From: Mastigamoeba balamuthi | Taxonomy: Eukaryota > Evosea > Mastigamoebida > Mastigamoebidae | Direction of reading: 5' to 3' | Length of the DNA: 42,093 nucleotides | Assembly: GCA_902651635.1 (NCBI GenBank) | Contig: CACRSC010000032.1 | Coordinates: 1 to 42,093 of the forward strand | Shown here: piece after piece, positions 1 through 11,456 of the stretch | How positions within the stretch are numbered: the stretch's first letter is position 1 | Layout of the letters: each line of letters starts with the position of its first letter | Program-made: the position numbers and the translations under genes | Notes under the pieces: model-generated | The model's database searches: none | What the model was told of the DNA's origin: nothing | The model's input: the letters and a program-made list of their open reading frames with translations, nothing else

Positions 1-445
1 CCGGCCCATTTACTGCTTGCGTGATATCCGCAACGATACTACTCCCATTCTTCCCATCGAGGAACGACTCTTGTCCCGGTTCTCGCCGGTGTTTTTGTTT
101 TCTCGTCAGTCTCTTTGCTCCGAGAAGGCGACGCTGGGACCCACGTGCGCACTCGTCGCTCGAGACGATGGCGGCGACGAGCTCCACACGCCCATGAGCA
201 CACGTGGTCCGCCGTGTTGACCGCGGCTTCGCAGGCCTCGCGCCACGTCGCCGGCGGCACTCTGCTTGATCAGCGCCCATCCGAGGTAGTCCGAGGCGTC
301 GGCAGGAACGGCCCTCGCGAGCTCCTTGAGCCTCGAGACGAGCGTCTTGTGCAGCTGAAGGCTGGGGCTGCGGCTGCGGGGTGGCGCTGCGGGTTACTGG
401 CAGTGGCCGGAATTCCAATTTGTCGATCCAGGAATGATATCTATT
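1..445. other. No recognised gene; GC-rich segment with mixed short frames
   Basis: Open frames exist on both strands but none matches a family I know. The minus strand at about 360-230 reads as a plausible amphipathic segment rich in Leu, Lys and Ala and then breaks frame, so it could be the tail of a gene or an exon. I cannot support a model. Confidence 0.3.
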
Positions 446-646
446 TACCTCAGGTCGATTGAATATGGGCACACAATCTCAGGTCCCCATCAAAAGCAGG
501 CCAGAGTGTGCGGAGGGTTGGTGGAGGCCAGAGTGGAGCGGAGCGAAGCGAAGCAGAGCGTAGGCCGTAACCAACCCACAGCACACGGCAGCCTGCTTTT
601 GACGTGGCCACCTCAGATTGTGACAACAATTGATTGACCTGAGGTA
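446..646. mobile_element. MITE with terminal inverted repeats and TA target duplication
   Basis: An imperfect inverted repeat of about 55 bp runs from 448 to about 501 and from about 590 to 644. It starts CCTCAGGTC on the left and ends GACCTGAGG on the right. TA dinucleotides flank both ends (446-447 and 645-646), the target duplication typical of Tc1/mariner elements. The interior (about 90 bp) has no coding capacity. The size of about 197 bp and the lack of a transposase make this a non-autonomous MITE. The autonomous partner is not in view; a Tc1-type transposase relic lies at about 21,035 but no shared terminal repeat was seen there. Confidence 0.75.
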
Positions 647-1570
647 CAAGATTATATTTCAGAGGGTGCCCTTTAATTCCTGTTTTTCACGAACATGGAG
701 GGAAACACTGCAGAGGTGCGGTGCGAGCGCCATGAGGCAGCCAAGGAGGCGTCCTCTGGTCACGACAGACTGGACTTCCTGGGCTCACAAGATGGAGCAC
801 TAGTTCTGTCCCAGGAGGCACAGGAGGGAGAGGACTGTGGCAGCACGCCAGCGTGTGGAAGAGGCATTCCTCAAGTTCCTTAAGGGGCGCGCTCTGACTG
901 TCGACCTCATCAAGGCAGCCCACCTGGGCACCACCCGAGATAAATACTCCATAATCTCGGGTCAAGATTATGAATATATAATCTTGCCTTCTGCAAATGG
1001 CAAAAAAGAGCACCCACTTGATATAAAGATAAAGAAGATTAAGAAGGGAAATTCCGAGGAATGCAGATCGGCAGTTTTTTTTCCTTCACCAGGAGAAGCA
1101 CGGAGGTGCTTCACAGCTCTGGTGGAAGAGAGTAAGAGAGAAGACAGCCACCACCCCTGGTCAATAAATGAGGTGTAGGAAAGATAACGAGGTTAGAGAA
1201 CTTGGTGTAAGGCCAGCCTGGACGAGTGGATTCCAGGTCTTTATCAACAGGGTTATAAAGCTACAACTTGCAGACCATGAAGGGGACATTGCAGATGAGG
1301 GAGATGATCATGCTTAGCAATCCAGAAAGGCCTTTTTTTCATAAACCTCACAGGAATTCACACTTACAAGCTCCCCATAACACAACTGCCACCATCCTCT
1401 CTCCTTCAAAACTTGCCACCCACTGTAACCCCTCATCCTTCCTCTTTCCTGACCCCACAAAGGGACTGGGACTCATCCCTCACTGGTAGCAGAAGGAAAT
1501 ACGATTCTTATTCTTGATTCTTTGATATTTCGGGTTCCTATCTTTTTTCTGACACCAATGCTCGGCTTCT
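647..1570. other. Non-coding or unresolved stretch
   Basis: Open frames at 695-883 and 837-1178 overlap and match nothing I recognise. They contain the hairpin pair listed separately. From 1,180 to 1,570 the sequence is AT-richer and I see no gene. Confidence 0.3.
933..986. repeat. Two adjacent perfect 9-bp-stem hairpins
   Basis: Hairpin 1 pairs 933-941 (ACCCGAGAT) with 954-962 (ATCTCGGGT) around a 12-nt loop. Hairpin 2 follows directly, pairing 963-971 (CAAGATTAT) with 978-986 (ATAATCTTG) around a 6-nt loop. Both stems are perfect. Function is unknown; a transcript structure or a protein site are equally possible. Confidence 0.6.
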
Positions 1571-3530
1571 TCATTGAGGCATCCCCTTCTTGATTCGGGA
1601 GAGGCTCTTGTGAGAGTCGCAGAGGCTGTGAAACTGGGCGTGGTCAAGCAGCTCTTTGGTGTACATCTCGGCGAACACGGGGAACGGCTGGTTATGGTCC
1701 ACACTGATCAGGTCGAGAGGCAGGTCCAAGGACAAAGGCCTGGGCCCCTTCTCAAAGGAGATACAGATGCTGCCCCTGGAGTAGCCAAGATGGCACCACA
1801 CCTTCCGCATGAACTTCTCGTCATCGTAGAACAAAGGCACCATCATGCGTGCATCCTTGGCGACATTGCTGTCGTCCTTGAACCACCTTAGCCAGTTGCG
1901 CACTGCCTTCTCGTCTTCTGTGGTGGCCTCTGGCTGCTCTGGCCTCATGAACCCGAGTTCGTGCATCACGATGCCGTGAAGTCCACGAAGCAGGCACTTC
2001 ATCTTGCGCAACTCGTCCAACAGAGGCTTCTTCACAGACTGGTCATCTGCATGCAGCCTGTGCAAGCCAGCTAGCTCCTCGGGCTGGAAGCAGTCCTCGA
2101 GCACACTGTGAACGAACTCGTACGATCTGGCTTGCCTGAGGTAGCACTCGGCCAGGGGCTCCACTGACAGGTGTGCGAACACCGCCAGCTTCAAGAGCAC
2201 AGGCCTGCACCTCAGAGCACAGCAGATGCCCAGCATAACAGCAAGGTCCTTGACATGAGTCTCCCTGGTCAGGGCCATTGCCAAAGCGAACAGGGTCTTG
2301 AGGCCTTCATGGTACTTGGTTGTCATACACAGCTTGCTTGCCTCAGGGGCCTGGTCCAGCTTGAGCAGCGACTCGAGCCCACAGGCACTGTGAATACCAC
2401 CCAGTTGCCCTTGGGCGCAAGGCTCAGAGAGCCCTCCCTGACGTGGTGCACGATTTCACTAGTGAGGTCAAAGCCCTCAAGATGGGAGCCCAAGACTTTC
2501 TTGATGGTATCCATAAGGATAATCTCTGGAGACAGGCAGGGGGGGTACCAGCCCTCGGGCTCTGGTGCGAGGATGCCCAGAAAGCTGAACCCTGCAGAGG
2601 TGGTGGCGGAGCTCCTCATGTTTCACAGTGGCCAAGTGCAGTGCATCATCCAAGGAGACGAGACCACGGAGCTGGGCCACGTCACTCTGAGAGAGCTTCA
2701 TGCCATAGTGGTGCAGTTCCTGTTGCAGGAACCTGTCCTGCACATAGACCTGGCACAGCTCCTCGGACCACGTGTAGAACCCCAGTACCTGCCTCCCGAG
2801 CTCATCACCACACTTCCACAAGTGCTGCGAGAGAGCAAGCATAAGAGACGACTCAGGGATTATGACACAGTAGGGGCAGGGCTCCAACTCAACCAACACA
2901 CAAGAGCTCTTCTGAGAGGAGGCAACAAAAGAGCGGTGCTGGGCACACGGCAGGGCAAGGAAGACCCATACTCACGAGGAGCTCATCTGTGTGCTTGCAG
3001 AGGGGGCCAGGTGGCACCAAGGGGCCACTGCCGAGCTTGAGAGCAAGAGCGGCAGCAGCAGTGGGGTGCAGGGCTGTGCCCGCAAGGGCATCAGCGACAG
3101 CTGCAAGGATCGGGGCCTTGGACAGGTGGCCCTTGTGAACGAGCAGCTGAACTGCAGCGAGCAGGCCGTCGTCAAACTGCTTGGCCTTGGCCAGCACTGC
3201 ACATGTGAGCACCATCAGAGCCTTGCCTGCAACCTCACGGCCGCACAACCCCAATAGCATCACAGAGATCTCGGGCCCTGATAGGTCCTGCTCCTACAGC
3301 CTCACCTCGTCCTCACTCACCTCGCCCGACAGCGGGTGCAGGCACTCACACTGGAACGTGTTGATGTCCTGGGGCAGCATTGCACTCAAGCACAACACCT
3401 GGCCCCTCAGGTCCAGCAGCTTGCACTCGTCCCTGCGACTCCAGGGCTGCGGTACAGCACATGTCGGCTTCCTCGCTTCCCAGCCATAGGTTTTTTGACA
3501 TTTGTGGTGTTTGTGTTTTGGTGACTGCAA
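1571..3530 (-). CDS. Unresolved multi-exon or degenerate gene, function unknown
   Basis: The minus strand carries a chain of long frames with protein-like composition: 3,530-2,976, then 2,911 to about 2,600, then about 2,619-2,400, then about 2,390-1,571, the last with about 250 codons. One clear intron lies at 2975-2912, starting GTGAGTATGG and ending CTCTCAG. It joins two frames cleanly. An in-frame TAG at 3296-3294 sits at the end of a 27-nt GTGAGT..TAG stretch, so it is either a tiny intron or a nonsense mutation. Two further frame changes (about 2,600 and 2,400) lack convincing splice sites, so this may be a decaying gene. The C-terminal frame is hydrophilic, with no signal peptide or TM segment. 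I do not recognise the family. The true start is not determined. Confidence 0.4.
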
Positions 3531-4562
3531 AATATGTTATACGCCAAAGCCTGAACCCCAATCCCAAAACCAAAACCATAGCGGTCTCGGCCCACGGGGA
3601 AATATCCAGTAACATAGCAGTTGTCAAGGTCCAGCCTGCAGCTATAGCTTCAATCACACCAATCCATGGTGTCAGTGGTACTTTGTTTAGTCCTATTCAA
3701 AAATCGGTATGGTTGAGTCTTTTATTCCCACCGAGAAAAGGGCACAAAAACCCCAAAGCCCATCGGCACTTCATAGTCCCTAAGTATTTGGTAGCCCCCA
3801 GCCCGAGGATGCACATACACACCAGCCAATACCTCATGCACACCCATGTTAACTGTTCCAAGAAATTTCGCAGTTCACACTGCGGCAAATTCCTGAGAAA
3901 TGTCAGGCAAATCATCAAAACTTGTTGGATTGGGTGTGAGGAGAGGTGAGATAGCTCCCCATACCTCCCTGGGCTGCCTTCTGAGTGCCCTGGCCAATGT
4001 GTTTGTAGTTTCGGCAGAAGAGGCACTCTGCAATGTGATCTGGAGTGCCCGTGTGAGGTGTAGATCTGCCCTGGATTGCATCAGTCCCCCAGCTGCTGTA
4101 TGGTGCCCTCTGGGAACTCTGCCAGAGTAAGGGCCGATGCTGCTCCCACTCTGCCCGACTTTTCCATTATGTGGTCTTCCTGGTGTCCTGTGCATAGTGT
4201 AACAACTCATTGCAGGCACTTTACTTTTCGGGGATACAATTGTATCCTCCATAGGTGGGAAAGAAGTGCCATCTGGATGACATTCTGTTGTTTTCTTGCA
4301 AGCACAAAGCCAGCCTATGGTGTTCTTGCTTAAAAATAGCAGAGTATTCATGTTCTGCCACAGGTGGAGTGGGCATTGTGGGACCTGCTTCCCTCACTAC
4401 TAACATCAACCAGACTGAGACAATCTTTATGTGTCTACCTTGTGGTCTTCAGTTCCTGCTTCCCCCATGCTCATTCTGACAGTGCAGTCAGCATACACAC
4501 TCATGGGAACAGTGGACAAAGCTGTTGTCCTCTCTTAGGTGAAGATAATTCCTTGGATCAAC
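3531..4562. other. No gene recognised
   Basis: This AT-richer stretch has several overlapping short frames on both strands. None is recognisable and none has a consistent splice pattern. Confidence 0.3.
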
Positions 4563-4867
4563 TGGGTCTCCTGTTGGCTGCCTGATTCCTCTGTGGCTGT
4601 CTGATTCACCCCGGGATGACTGAGTAATACACAGAAAAATTTATATATTTTGTCTTGTTTCGGCAACTGCTTTGAGACAATCGTGAACATGGGTACTCGG
4701 GTTGTCAAAGAAATGCTCAAGGGTAGTCAACCTGAGTACCCCTGTTCACGATTGTCTCAAATCAGTTGCCGAAACAAGACAAAATATCTAAATATGTCTG
4801 TGTTTTTCTCAGTCATCCCGGGGTGAATCAGACAGCCACAGAGGAATCAGGCAACAGGAGACCCACT
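4563..4867. mobile_element. Foldback element, about 305 bp, in the promoter of the first FG-GAP gene
   Basis: The left arm (about 4,563-4,707) and right arm (about 4,726-4,867) are near-perfect reverse complements: roughly 140 bp per arm with a short central loop of about 16 nt. The outer ends read TGGGTCTCCTG on the left and CAGGAGACCCA on the right. It has no coding capacity, as in foldback MITEs. The right end lies within about 6 bp of the conserved upstream block at 4,873 and about 92 bp before the FG-GAP start codon. The corresponding place before the gene at 16,843 has no such element, so it is probably an insertion in this copy only. No clear target duplication was identified. Confidence 0.75.
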
Positions 4868-4872
4868 GTTAT

Positions 4873-4906
4873 GGATATTTCGGAGAACATATCATGGTTC
4901 AGGATC
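4873..4906 (+). promoter_or_regulatory. 34-bp block conserved upstream of FG-GAP genes (copy 1)
   Basis: These 34 bases are identical to 16,715-16,748, upstream of the other FG-GAP gene that has its 5' end. The block begins GGATATTTCGGAG and lies 54 bp before the ATG here and 94 bp before it in the second copy. The sequence between block and ATG has diverged, except for the last roughly 28 bp before the ATG, which match again. A promoter or transcription-start element is the simplest reading, but common descent alone could explain it. Confidence 0.5.
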
Positions 4907-4959
4907 CACGGACCCGCGCAGCACAGCACAATACACCTCCACTACCCCACACCTTGCAA

Positions 4960-7900
4960 ATGAAGCCCGCAGCACCGCCAGCCATCTGGGCCCTGTCGCT
5001 GCTGCTGCTCTGCGCTGCCCTGCGTGCCTCTGGTGCCCCCGACCCATCCGTCCCTGTGTGGCCCTCGGGCGTCGCCCTCGTCAACGCCACGCAGGCCCCC
5101 GACGGCGGCTACGTCCTCTCCGCTCCCCCGTCGCCGCTCTCGTCCGCGTTCGTCGATCCCGTACTCGCCGCCTCCCCCGCGGGCGACGTCGACGGCGACG
5201 CCGTCCCCGACATCGTCATCGCCGGCCAAGGCGCCATCCACGTCGTCCTCGGCCCCCGTGACGTCACGGTCGCTCGTCTGGCATGGCAGGGCGCACATCA
5301 TCGCAGCACCCGAGTGCTGGGACGACGACGACGACGACGTGGTGCACGTGGCGGCGGCGGGAGACGTCGACGGCGACGGCCACGCTGACGTGGTGTTGGT
5401 CTGTCAGAAGTGGACGTTCGTGCTGCTGGGCCGCCCACGCAACGCCACGTGGCCGGCGTCGACCACGGAGCTCGTCGCTGTCCGCTCGGTCGACGGGCGC
5501 GCAGGCGGCGTGGGCGACGTCGACGGCGACAAGCTCGGCGACCTCTGCTTCGCCAGAGCCGACGGGTCCGTCGCCCTCGTCCTCGGCAGGGCGGTGACGT
5601 GGCGCAGCGTGGCGGCAGTCGACGTGGCCAAGGCCGACGCGCCGGTGGTCGTCGTCAGGGAGGCGAGGACGTTCGGGGGCGCCGGGGACGTGGACGGCGA
5701 CGGCGTGGGCGACGTGGTGATGGGCAACGCTGGGCTGTCGCCGGGGGGCGTGGCCGGGGCGGGCAGCGCGTTCGTCGTGTTCGGGCGCAGGGACTGGCCC
5801 CGCGAGGTCGACCTGCTGGACCGCGCAGCTGTCGGCGTCGTGACGTTGGAGGGGCAGGGCGAGGGCGACGCGCTGGGCGCCGCTGTCGCCGGGGTGGGCG
5901 ACGTCAACGGGGACGGGTCGCCCGACGTGGCGGCGGCCATGGCCATGTGCAAGGGCTGCGAGTACGGCAAGTACCTTGTCATCTTCGGCGCCCCGTCGTC
6001 GCGGTCGTGGCCCCGCGTCGTCGCCACTCTCACAGCACCCGTCGTCGCCAACGTCACCATGTCCGTCGTCGTCTCCAACAACCGCCCGCGCAGCGCCGCG
6101 AAACGAGCCCACTACCGCACTGCCGTCTCGTCGGCAGGCGACGTCAACGGCGACCACGTGGCGGACCTGCTGCTGTGCCACGTCGACAGGTGGCAGTCGC
6201 AGTGCACCGTCGCTTTGGGCAGCGCCGGCGCGTGGCCTGCGCTCGTCGACGTGTCGTCACGCGAGGCGACGAATCGCTCTCTGGCGCTGTCGGCGTTTCG
6301 CCTGTGGCAGCTCGGGTCCTCCGGCATCGGCGCCCTCGGCGACATTGACGGCGACAGCTTCGACGATGTGCTTGTCACCGCCAACGCCTCGCAGGGGAGC
6401 TCTGTGTGGTACCCATACGACAGTGACCACCGCCTCGGCTTCGTCGCCGTCATCCGCGGCTGCCGCCAGTGGCCCTGCGCCCGCGTCGACGATTCCAACT
6501 GGACGTCGGCGATGGACCGCGGGCAGCAGCCGCTGGGCTACACGCTGCACGGCGAATCTTCGGCGCCCCGCGTGGGCTCCTCTGTGCACAGTGTCGGTGA
6601 CCTCGACGGTGACGCCATCGACGACTTCGCTGTTGGCGCCCCGGGACTCGAGCGCGTGTACCTGCGCTTCAGGCGGTCGAGAGAGCTGCCCACCCACTCG
6701 TCGCCCGTCGACGAACACGCGGCTGTGCTCTTCAGCTCCGACGTGTGCGACAAGCTCGGATGGTCCGTGTCATCTGCGGACCTGAACGGCGACGGCCTGG
6801 CTGACGTCGTCGTCGGTGCCCCCGAGGCTGCCAACGGCACCGGCAGGGTCTTCGTCGTGTTCGGCCAGCGGGGGCGGTGGGCCCCCGGGGCCGCGCTGGA
6901 CGTCGCTGGCCTCAACGGGACCAACGGGTTCACACTCTCAGGCGAAAACCTCTGGCCTGGGCTGGGCTTCGAGGTCAGCAGAGTGGGCGACTTCAACGGC
7001 GACCACATCGACGACCTGCTGGTCAGCGCAGTGCGGGTCAGCATGGAGACCGTCAGCAGCGCCCGCGCGTATGTTGTGCTGGGGAGGAAGCAGTGGCCAG
7101 CCAGCGTTGCCGTGTCGGGCCTCGACGGGATCAACGGGTTCGCCGTCGACACTGCGGTGGTAAACACTACACAGTGGGTTGCCGTAAGTGGGGCCGGAGA
7201 CCTCAACGGCGACAGACTCGCCGAGGTTGCGCTGGGCGTGCTCTACTCCGGCGAGCAGAACATATTCAAGACACACGTCCTGTTCGGTAGGGCCGACCCG
7301 TGGCGCCCCGTCGTGAGTGTCAACGAGCTCGACGGTATCGTTGGGTTCACTGCCCAGGGAGCCGTGTCCACCAACGAGGGCATGAGCTTCAGCGTCGCAG
7401 CTGCGGGGGACGTGAACGGAGACAAGTACGGGGACCTCCTCATGGGCGCGAGCATGTACAATATCGTAGTGTTCGGCCACGGTGGTGCCTGGCCAGCGCT
7501 GCTCCAAGGCCAAGAGCTGAGCAACGCCTCAGCCATCTTAGCCTGCTCGTGGATGTACTCAGTCCAGATGGCTGCTGGGGACCTCAACGGCGACAGCGTT
7601 TCCGATGTTGTGTGTCTGTCGACAAATCCAATGCAGCTCGAGTCCCATACCGCGATCCTCTTCGGCGTTGCCGGCGGCACGCCACGAGACATGGCAGACC
7701 ACTGGAGAAAGGAAACCGGGGTCTTCACGCTGTCGGCCAGCTACGACGAAGCACTGGCCGCCCGGGCGTCTGTCAGCGGGACTGGAGACTTCAACGGGGA
7801 CAGGGTGGACGACCTGCTCATCGGGACCCCCGAGTTCAACTCCAGTTCTGGCAAGGTGTGGGTTTGGTATGGCTCCACAGAGCCCCGTGTCGGCAGGGCC

Positions 7901-8614
7901 ATCGCGGGCGAGTCAGGCAGCCTCAACCTGACTGTCGGGAAGCCGTTCTCTCTCGTGGTGCCCAGCGACGCTTTCTCTGCTGGCGGGAGGAAGCTGACCC
8001 TGGGTCTGGACTGGGATGGCCAGTATGTGTACAAGTGGTTCTCCTTCGACCCAGCGACCAGCACGCTCTCGGGGACTCCACCAACTGATGACATTGGATA
8101 CTCATTCCCGGTCTTCCTCAAGGCGGAGAACGACAGGGGAGTGTCTGTGGCCCAGAGGCTCTTCGTCCGCGTTCTCAACTCACTCAGCATCGACCTCGGG
8201 GCCAACAGCCCCACGGTGATTTTTGGAGGAGAGCCCAGGTCCGAGACTGTGCTGGCGCCCATCACAGTCACGTCAGTGGGAACTACCGTGCATGTGGAGA
8301 TCACCTCGTACTCTGGTATCAAGCTGTTCTCCAAGGAGAGCAGCCCAGAGGCCAAGGAGACCCAGGGGGAGAAATGGACAGCCGAGGGGAGCGCTGCAGG
8401 CGTGAGAAAGCTGCTCTCCAGGCTGGCGTTCAGCCATTCTGAACTCGGCCAGCAAGAGTTCACTCTGAACATTGCGGCCACTGATGACCTCGGCGGAAAG
8501 GTGGCTGCCTATCTCACCTGTCGCAGAGGCGCTACTGATTCAACGGCGCGTCCGGAGATCCTGTGGAAATCGTGGCCCGTAGTTGCTGCACTGGTTGTGC
8601 TACATCCTCTCTGA
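4960..8614 (+). CDS. FG-GAP repeat surface protein 1 (one-base frame break)
   Basis: This is a predicted secreted adhesion or recognition protein. The ATG at 4960 opens a signal peptide (residues 1 to about 26, with a Leu-rich core). Fourteen FG-GAP/integrin-alpha-type repeats follow, each with a DxDGDxxxD or DxNGDxxxD calcium loop, up to about residue 970. Then come a cadherin-like CADG/He_PIG-type domain with the SFDPATSTLSGTPP signature and a beta-rich segment. The last roughly 15 residues are hydrophobic with no cytoplasmic tail, which suggests a GPI signal. The gene is intronless. At 5253-5257 there are five Cs where the paralog at 16,843 has four. This shifts the frame, so residues before and after it lie in different frames. 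Everything downstream is open to TGA at 8612. It is either a sequencing error or a recent pseudogenising insertion; the intact remainder favours error or very recent loss. Confidence 0.85.
5253..5257 (+). other. C-run frameshift in FG-GAP gene 1
   Basis: The run is CCCCC here and CCCC at the equivalent place in the 16,843 gene. Removing one C gives a continuous frame of 1,217 codons plus stop. Both sides of the break match the paralog closely. Confidence 0.7.
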
Positions 8615-9007
8615 AAGGTTTCCTGACCCGAAATGCAGTGGTGACTGTTCCCCTTCTTCCTCGCAGCATAAAAAGACGAGTTTTCACAGCGATCAAACAC
8701 CTTTTGGCTCATGAGTGCTCGCATATGAACGTCAGCAGGTGTGTAGACCTTCCCACATATTGATGCTGATGTTGAATGACAACATAGATGCCAAGGTCCT
8801 CGTAGTACCCGGGTACACCCAGTGCGTTTCCCGTACGAGCCAATTCACTGACGTCGCGGGAGCAAATGGAAAAAAACAAACCCAGTTCGGGCATGCATAG
8901 ACTGTGCCCTGCGTGATTAAAGACTGGAACTTTGCTTGTGATTATTACTCTGAGTTAGAGAGGAGGTCCTTCCCCCCCTGCATTTTCTGGTTCCCAAGCA
9001 AAGCTAT
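8615..9007. other. Intergenic space between convergent FG-GAP genes 1 and 2
   Basis: This is the 3' flank of two convergent paralogs. A GCATAAAAAG sequence shortly after the stop of gene 1 (about 8,667) could serve as a polyadenylation signal. No gene was seen. Confidence 0.4.
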
Positions 9008-11447
9008 TCAAACAAATTTGCTGAGAAACAGAACAGCAAGCACAGCAACGACAGGCCATGACTGCCACAGGAGCTCTGTGCGCATTGCAGAATCAGATGC
9101 GCCTCTGCTGCAGATAATGTGGGTAGCCACCTTCCCACCGAGGTCATCAGTGGCCTCAAGGTTCAGAGTGAACTCTTGCTGGCCGTGCCCAGAATGGCGG
9201 AACACAAGCCTGGAGAGCAGCTTGCTCACGCCTGCAGCGCTTCCCTCGGCTATCCATTTCTCCCCCTGGGTCTCCTTTGCTTCCGAGCTGCTCTCGTTGG
9301 AGAACAGCTTGACACCAGGGCATGCGGTGGCCTCCACATGCACGGTGGTTCCCATTGATGTCACTGTGATGGGCGCCAGCACAGTCTCGGACCTGGGCTC
9401 TCCTCCAAAAATCACTGTCTCGTTGTTGGCACCGAGGTCGATGCTGAGTGAGTTGAGAACGCGGACGTAGAGCCTCTGGGCCACAGACACTCCCCTGTCG
9501 TTCTGTGCCCTGAGGAGGACTGGGAATACATCTCCGATGTCCTCGGTTGGCGGGGTCCCCAAGAGCGTGTTGGTCGCTGGGTCGAAGGAGAACCACTTGT
9601 ACACATACTGGCCATCCCAGTCCAGGCCCAGGGTCAGCTTCCTCCCGCCAGCAGAGAAAGCGTCGCTGGGCACCACGAGAGAGAACGGCTTCCCGACAGT
9701 CAGGTTGAGGCTGCCCGACTCGCCCGCGATGGCCCTGCCGACACGGGGCTCTGTGGAGCCATACCAGACCCACGCCTTGCCAGAACTGGAGTTGAACTCG
9801 GGGGTCCCGATGAGCAGGTCGTCCACCCTGTCCCCGTTGAAGTCCCCAGTCCCGCTTACAGACGCCCGGGTGGCCAGTGCTTCGTCGTAGCTGGCCGAGA
9901 GCATGAAGACCCCGGTGCCCGCAGTCCAGCGGTCTCCCATCCATCTTTCACCGCCAGCAACGCCGAAGAAGACCTTGGCATACAACTCGCGCCGAGCAGT
10001 ATTCGTTGACAGGCACACCACGTCGGAAACACTGTCGCCGTTGAGGTCCCCAGCAGACATCCTTTGAGAGTTCCCTCCTTCGCAGTCGACATAGGCCCAG
10101 TTGTTGTACAGCTCATCGCCCTGGAGCAGCGCTGGCCAGGTGCCGCCGTGGCCGAACAAGACGTCGTTTGTCCTGAATGTGCCCATAACGAGGTCCCCGT
10201 AACTGTCCCCGTTCACGTCCCCCGCGGTGGCGACACTGAAGCGCAGGACATCGCTCCCGATAACAAACCTACTCTGGGCAGTGAACCCGACGGTGCCATC
10301 GAGCTCGGCGACGCTCACGACGGGGCTCCATGGGTCGGCCCTGCCAAACAGGACATGCGCCTTGAAAAGCGACATTGCATCATAATGGAGCACGCCCACC
10401 GCAAGGTCCGCGTACCCATCACCGTTGATGTCTCCGGCGCCGTTGACGGTGACCCATTGCGAATAAAAAACGAGTGCAGTGTCGACAGCGAACCCGTTTC
10501 TGCCGTCGAGGCTTGACACAGCGACATTGGTGGGCCACTGCTTCCTCCCCAGCACAACATACGCGCGGGCGCTGCCGATGGTCTCCATGCTGACCCGCAC
10601 TGCGCTGACCAGCAGGTCGTCGATGTGGTCGCCGTTGAAGTCGCTCACTCTACTGACCTCGAAGCCCAGTCCAGGCCAGTCCACGTCTCCAGACAGGGAG
10701 AACCCGTTGGTCCCGTTGAGGCCCGCGACGTCGAGCGTAGCCCCGGGAGCCCACCGCCCTCGCTGGCCGAACACGACGAAGACCCTACCGGTGCCGTTGG
10801 CAGCCTCGGGGGCACCGACGACGATATCAGCCAGGCCGTCGCCGTTGACGTCGCCCGCAGATGACACAGACCACCCGAACTGGTCACCCCAGTCGGAGCT
10901 GGAGAGCACCGCCGCGTGGTCGTTGACGGGCGACGAGTGGGTGGGCAGCTCTCTCTGGTGCTGGAAGCGCAGGTATACGTGTCTGAGCCCTGGGGCGCCC
11001 ACAGCAAAGTCATCGATGGAGTCGCCGTCGAGGTCGCCAACGCTGTGCACAGAGGAGCCCACACGGGGCGCCAAGGTGTCGCCGAGCAGCATGTAGCCCA
11101 GCGGCTGTTGTCCGCGGTCCATCGCCGACGTCCAGTTGTAGTAGTCGACGGGGGCGCAGGGCCACTGGTGGCAACCGCGGACGACGGCGATAAAGCCCAC
11201 GTACTGGTCAGTATAGAAGCGCCCCTTCACGGTAACCAGCACGTCGTCGAGGCCGTCGCCATCCATGTCGCCGAGTGCGCCGATACCAGAGGACGCGATC
11301 TCCCAGTGCCTCCACGCCGCCATCACCATTGAGCGGTCATTTGCCTCTTCGGACGACACGTCGACGTCCTGGGGCCACGCGCCGGCACTGCCCAATGCGA
11401 CGGTGCACTGCGACAGATACCCGTCGTCTCGGCACAGCAGCAGGTAC
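9008..11447 (-). pseudogene. FG-GAP repeat surface protein 2, 5'-truncated
   Basis: On the minus strand the frame is open from the joint at about 11,447 down to the TGA at 9010-9008, giving about 812 codons. It equals residues from about 405 to the C-terminus of the 16,843 paralog: FG-GAP repeats 7 to 14, the cadherin-like domain, and a hydrophobic C-terminal tail ending in Phe-Val, again like a GPI signal. The signal peptide and about 400 residues are missing. Upstream of 11,447 the DNA abruptly becomes the start of the opposite gene, although the antisense of that gene happens to stay open. No internal stop or frame break was seen, so truncation must be recent or an assembly effect. Its C-terminal domain is closest to gene 3. 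Confidence 0.8.
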
Positions 11448-11456
11448 TGCATGTAC
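11444..11456. other. Head-to-head joint of two FG-GAP paralogs
   Basis: At about 11,447/11,448 the minus-strand gene (matching residue 405 onward) meets the plus-strand gene (matching residue 336 onward). The joint is a short interrupted palindrome, GTAC-TGCAT-GTAC. Neither gene has its first 335-400 residues or a promoter. The arms, about 2.4 and 2.65 kb, are paralogous but not identical. Confidence 0.8.

Noticed and set aside
5264-6181. Long antisense frames inside the FG-GAP genes (for example 305 aa at 5,264-6,181 on minus and 348 aa at 16,992-18,038 on minus)
   Set aside because: They mirror the GC-rich repeated codons of the sense gene, recur in every paralog and match no family. They are shadows.
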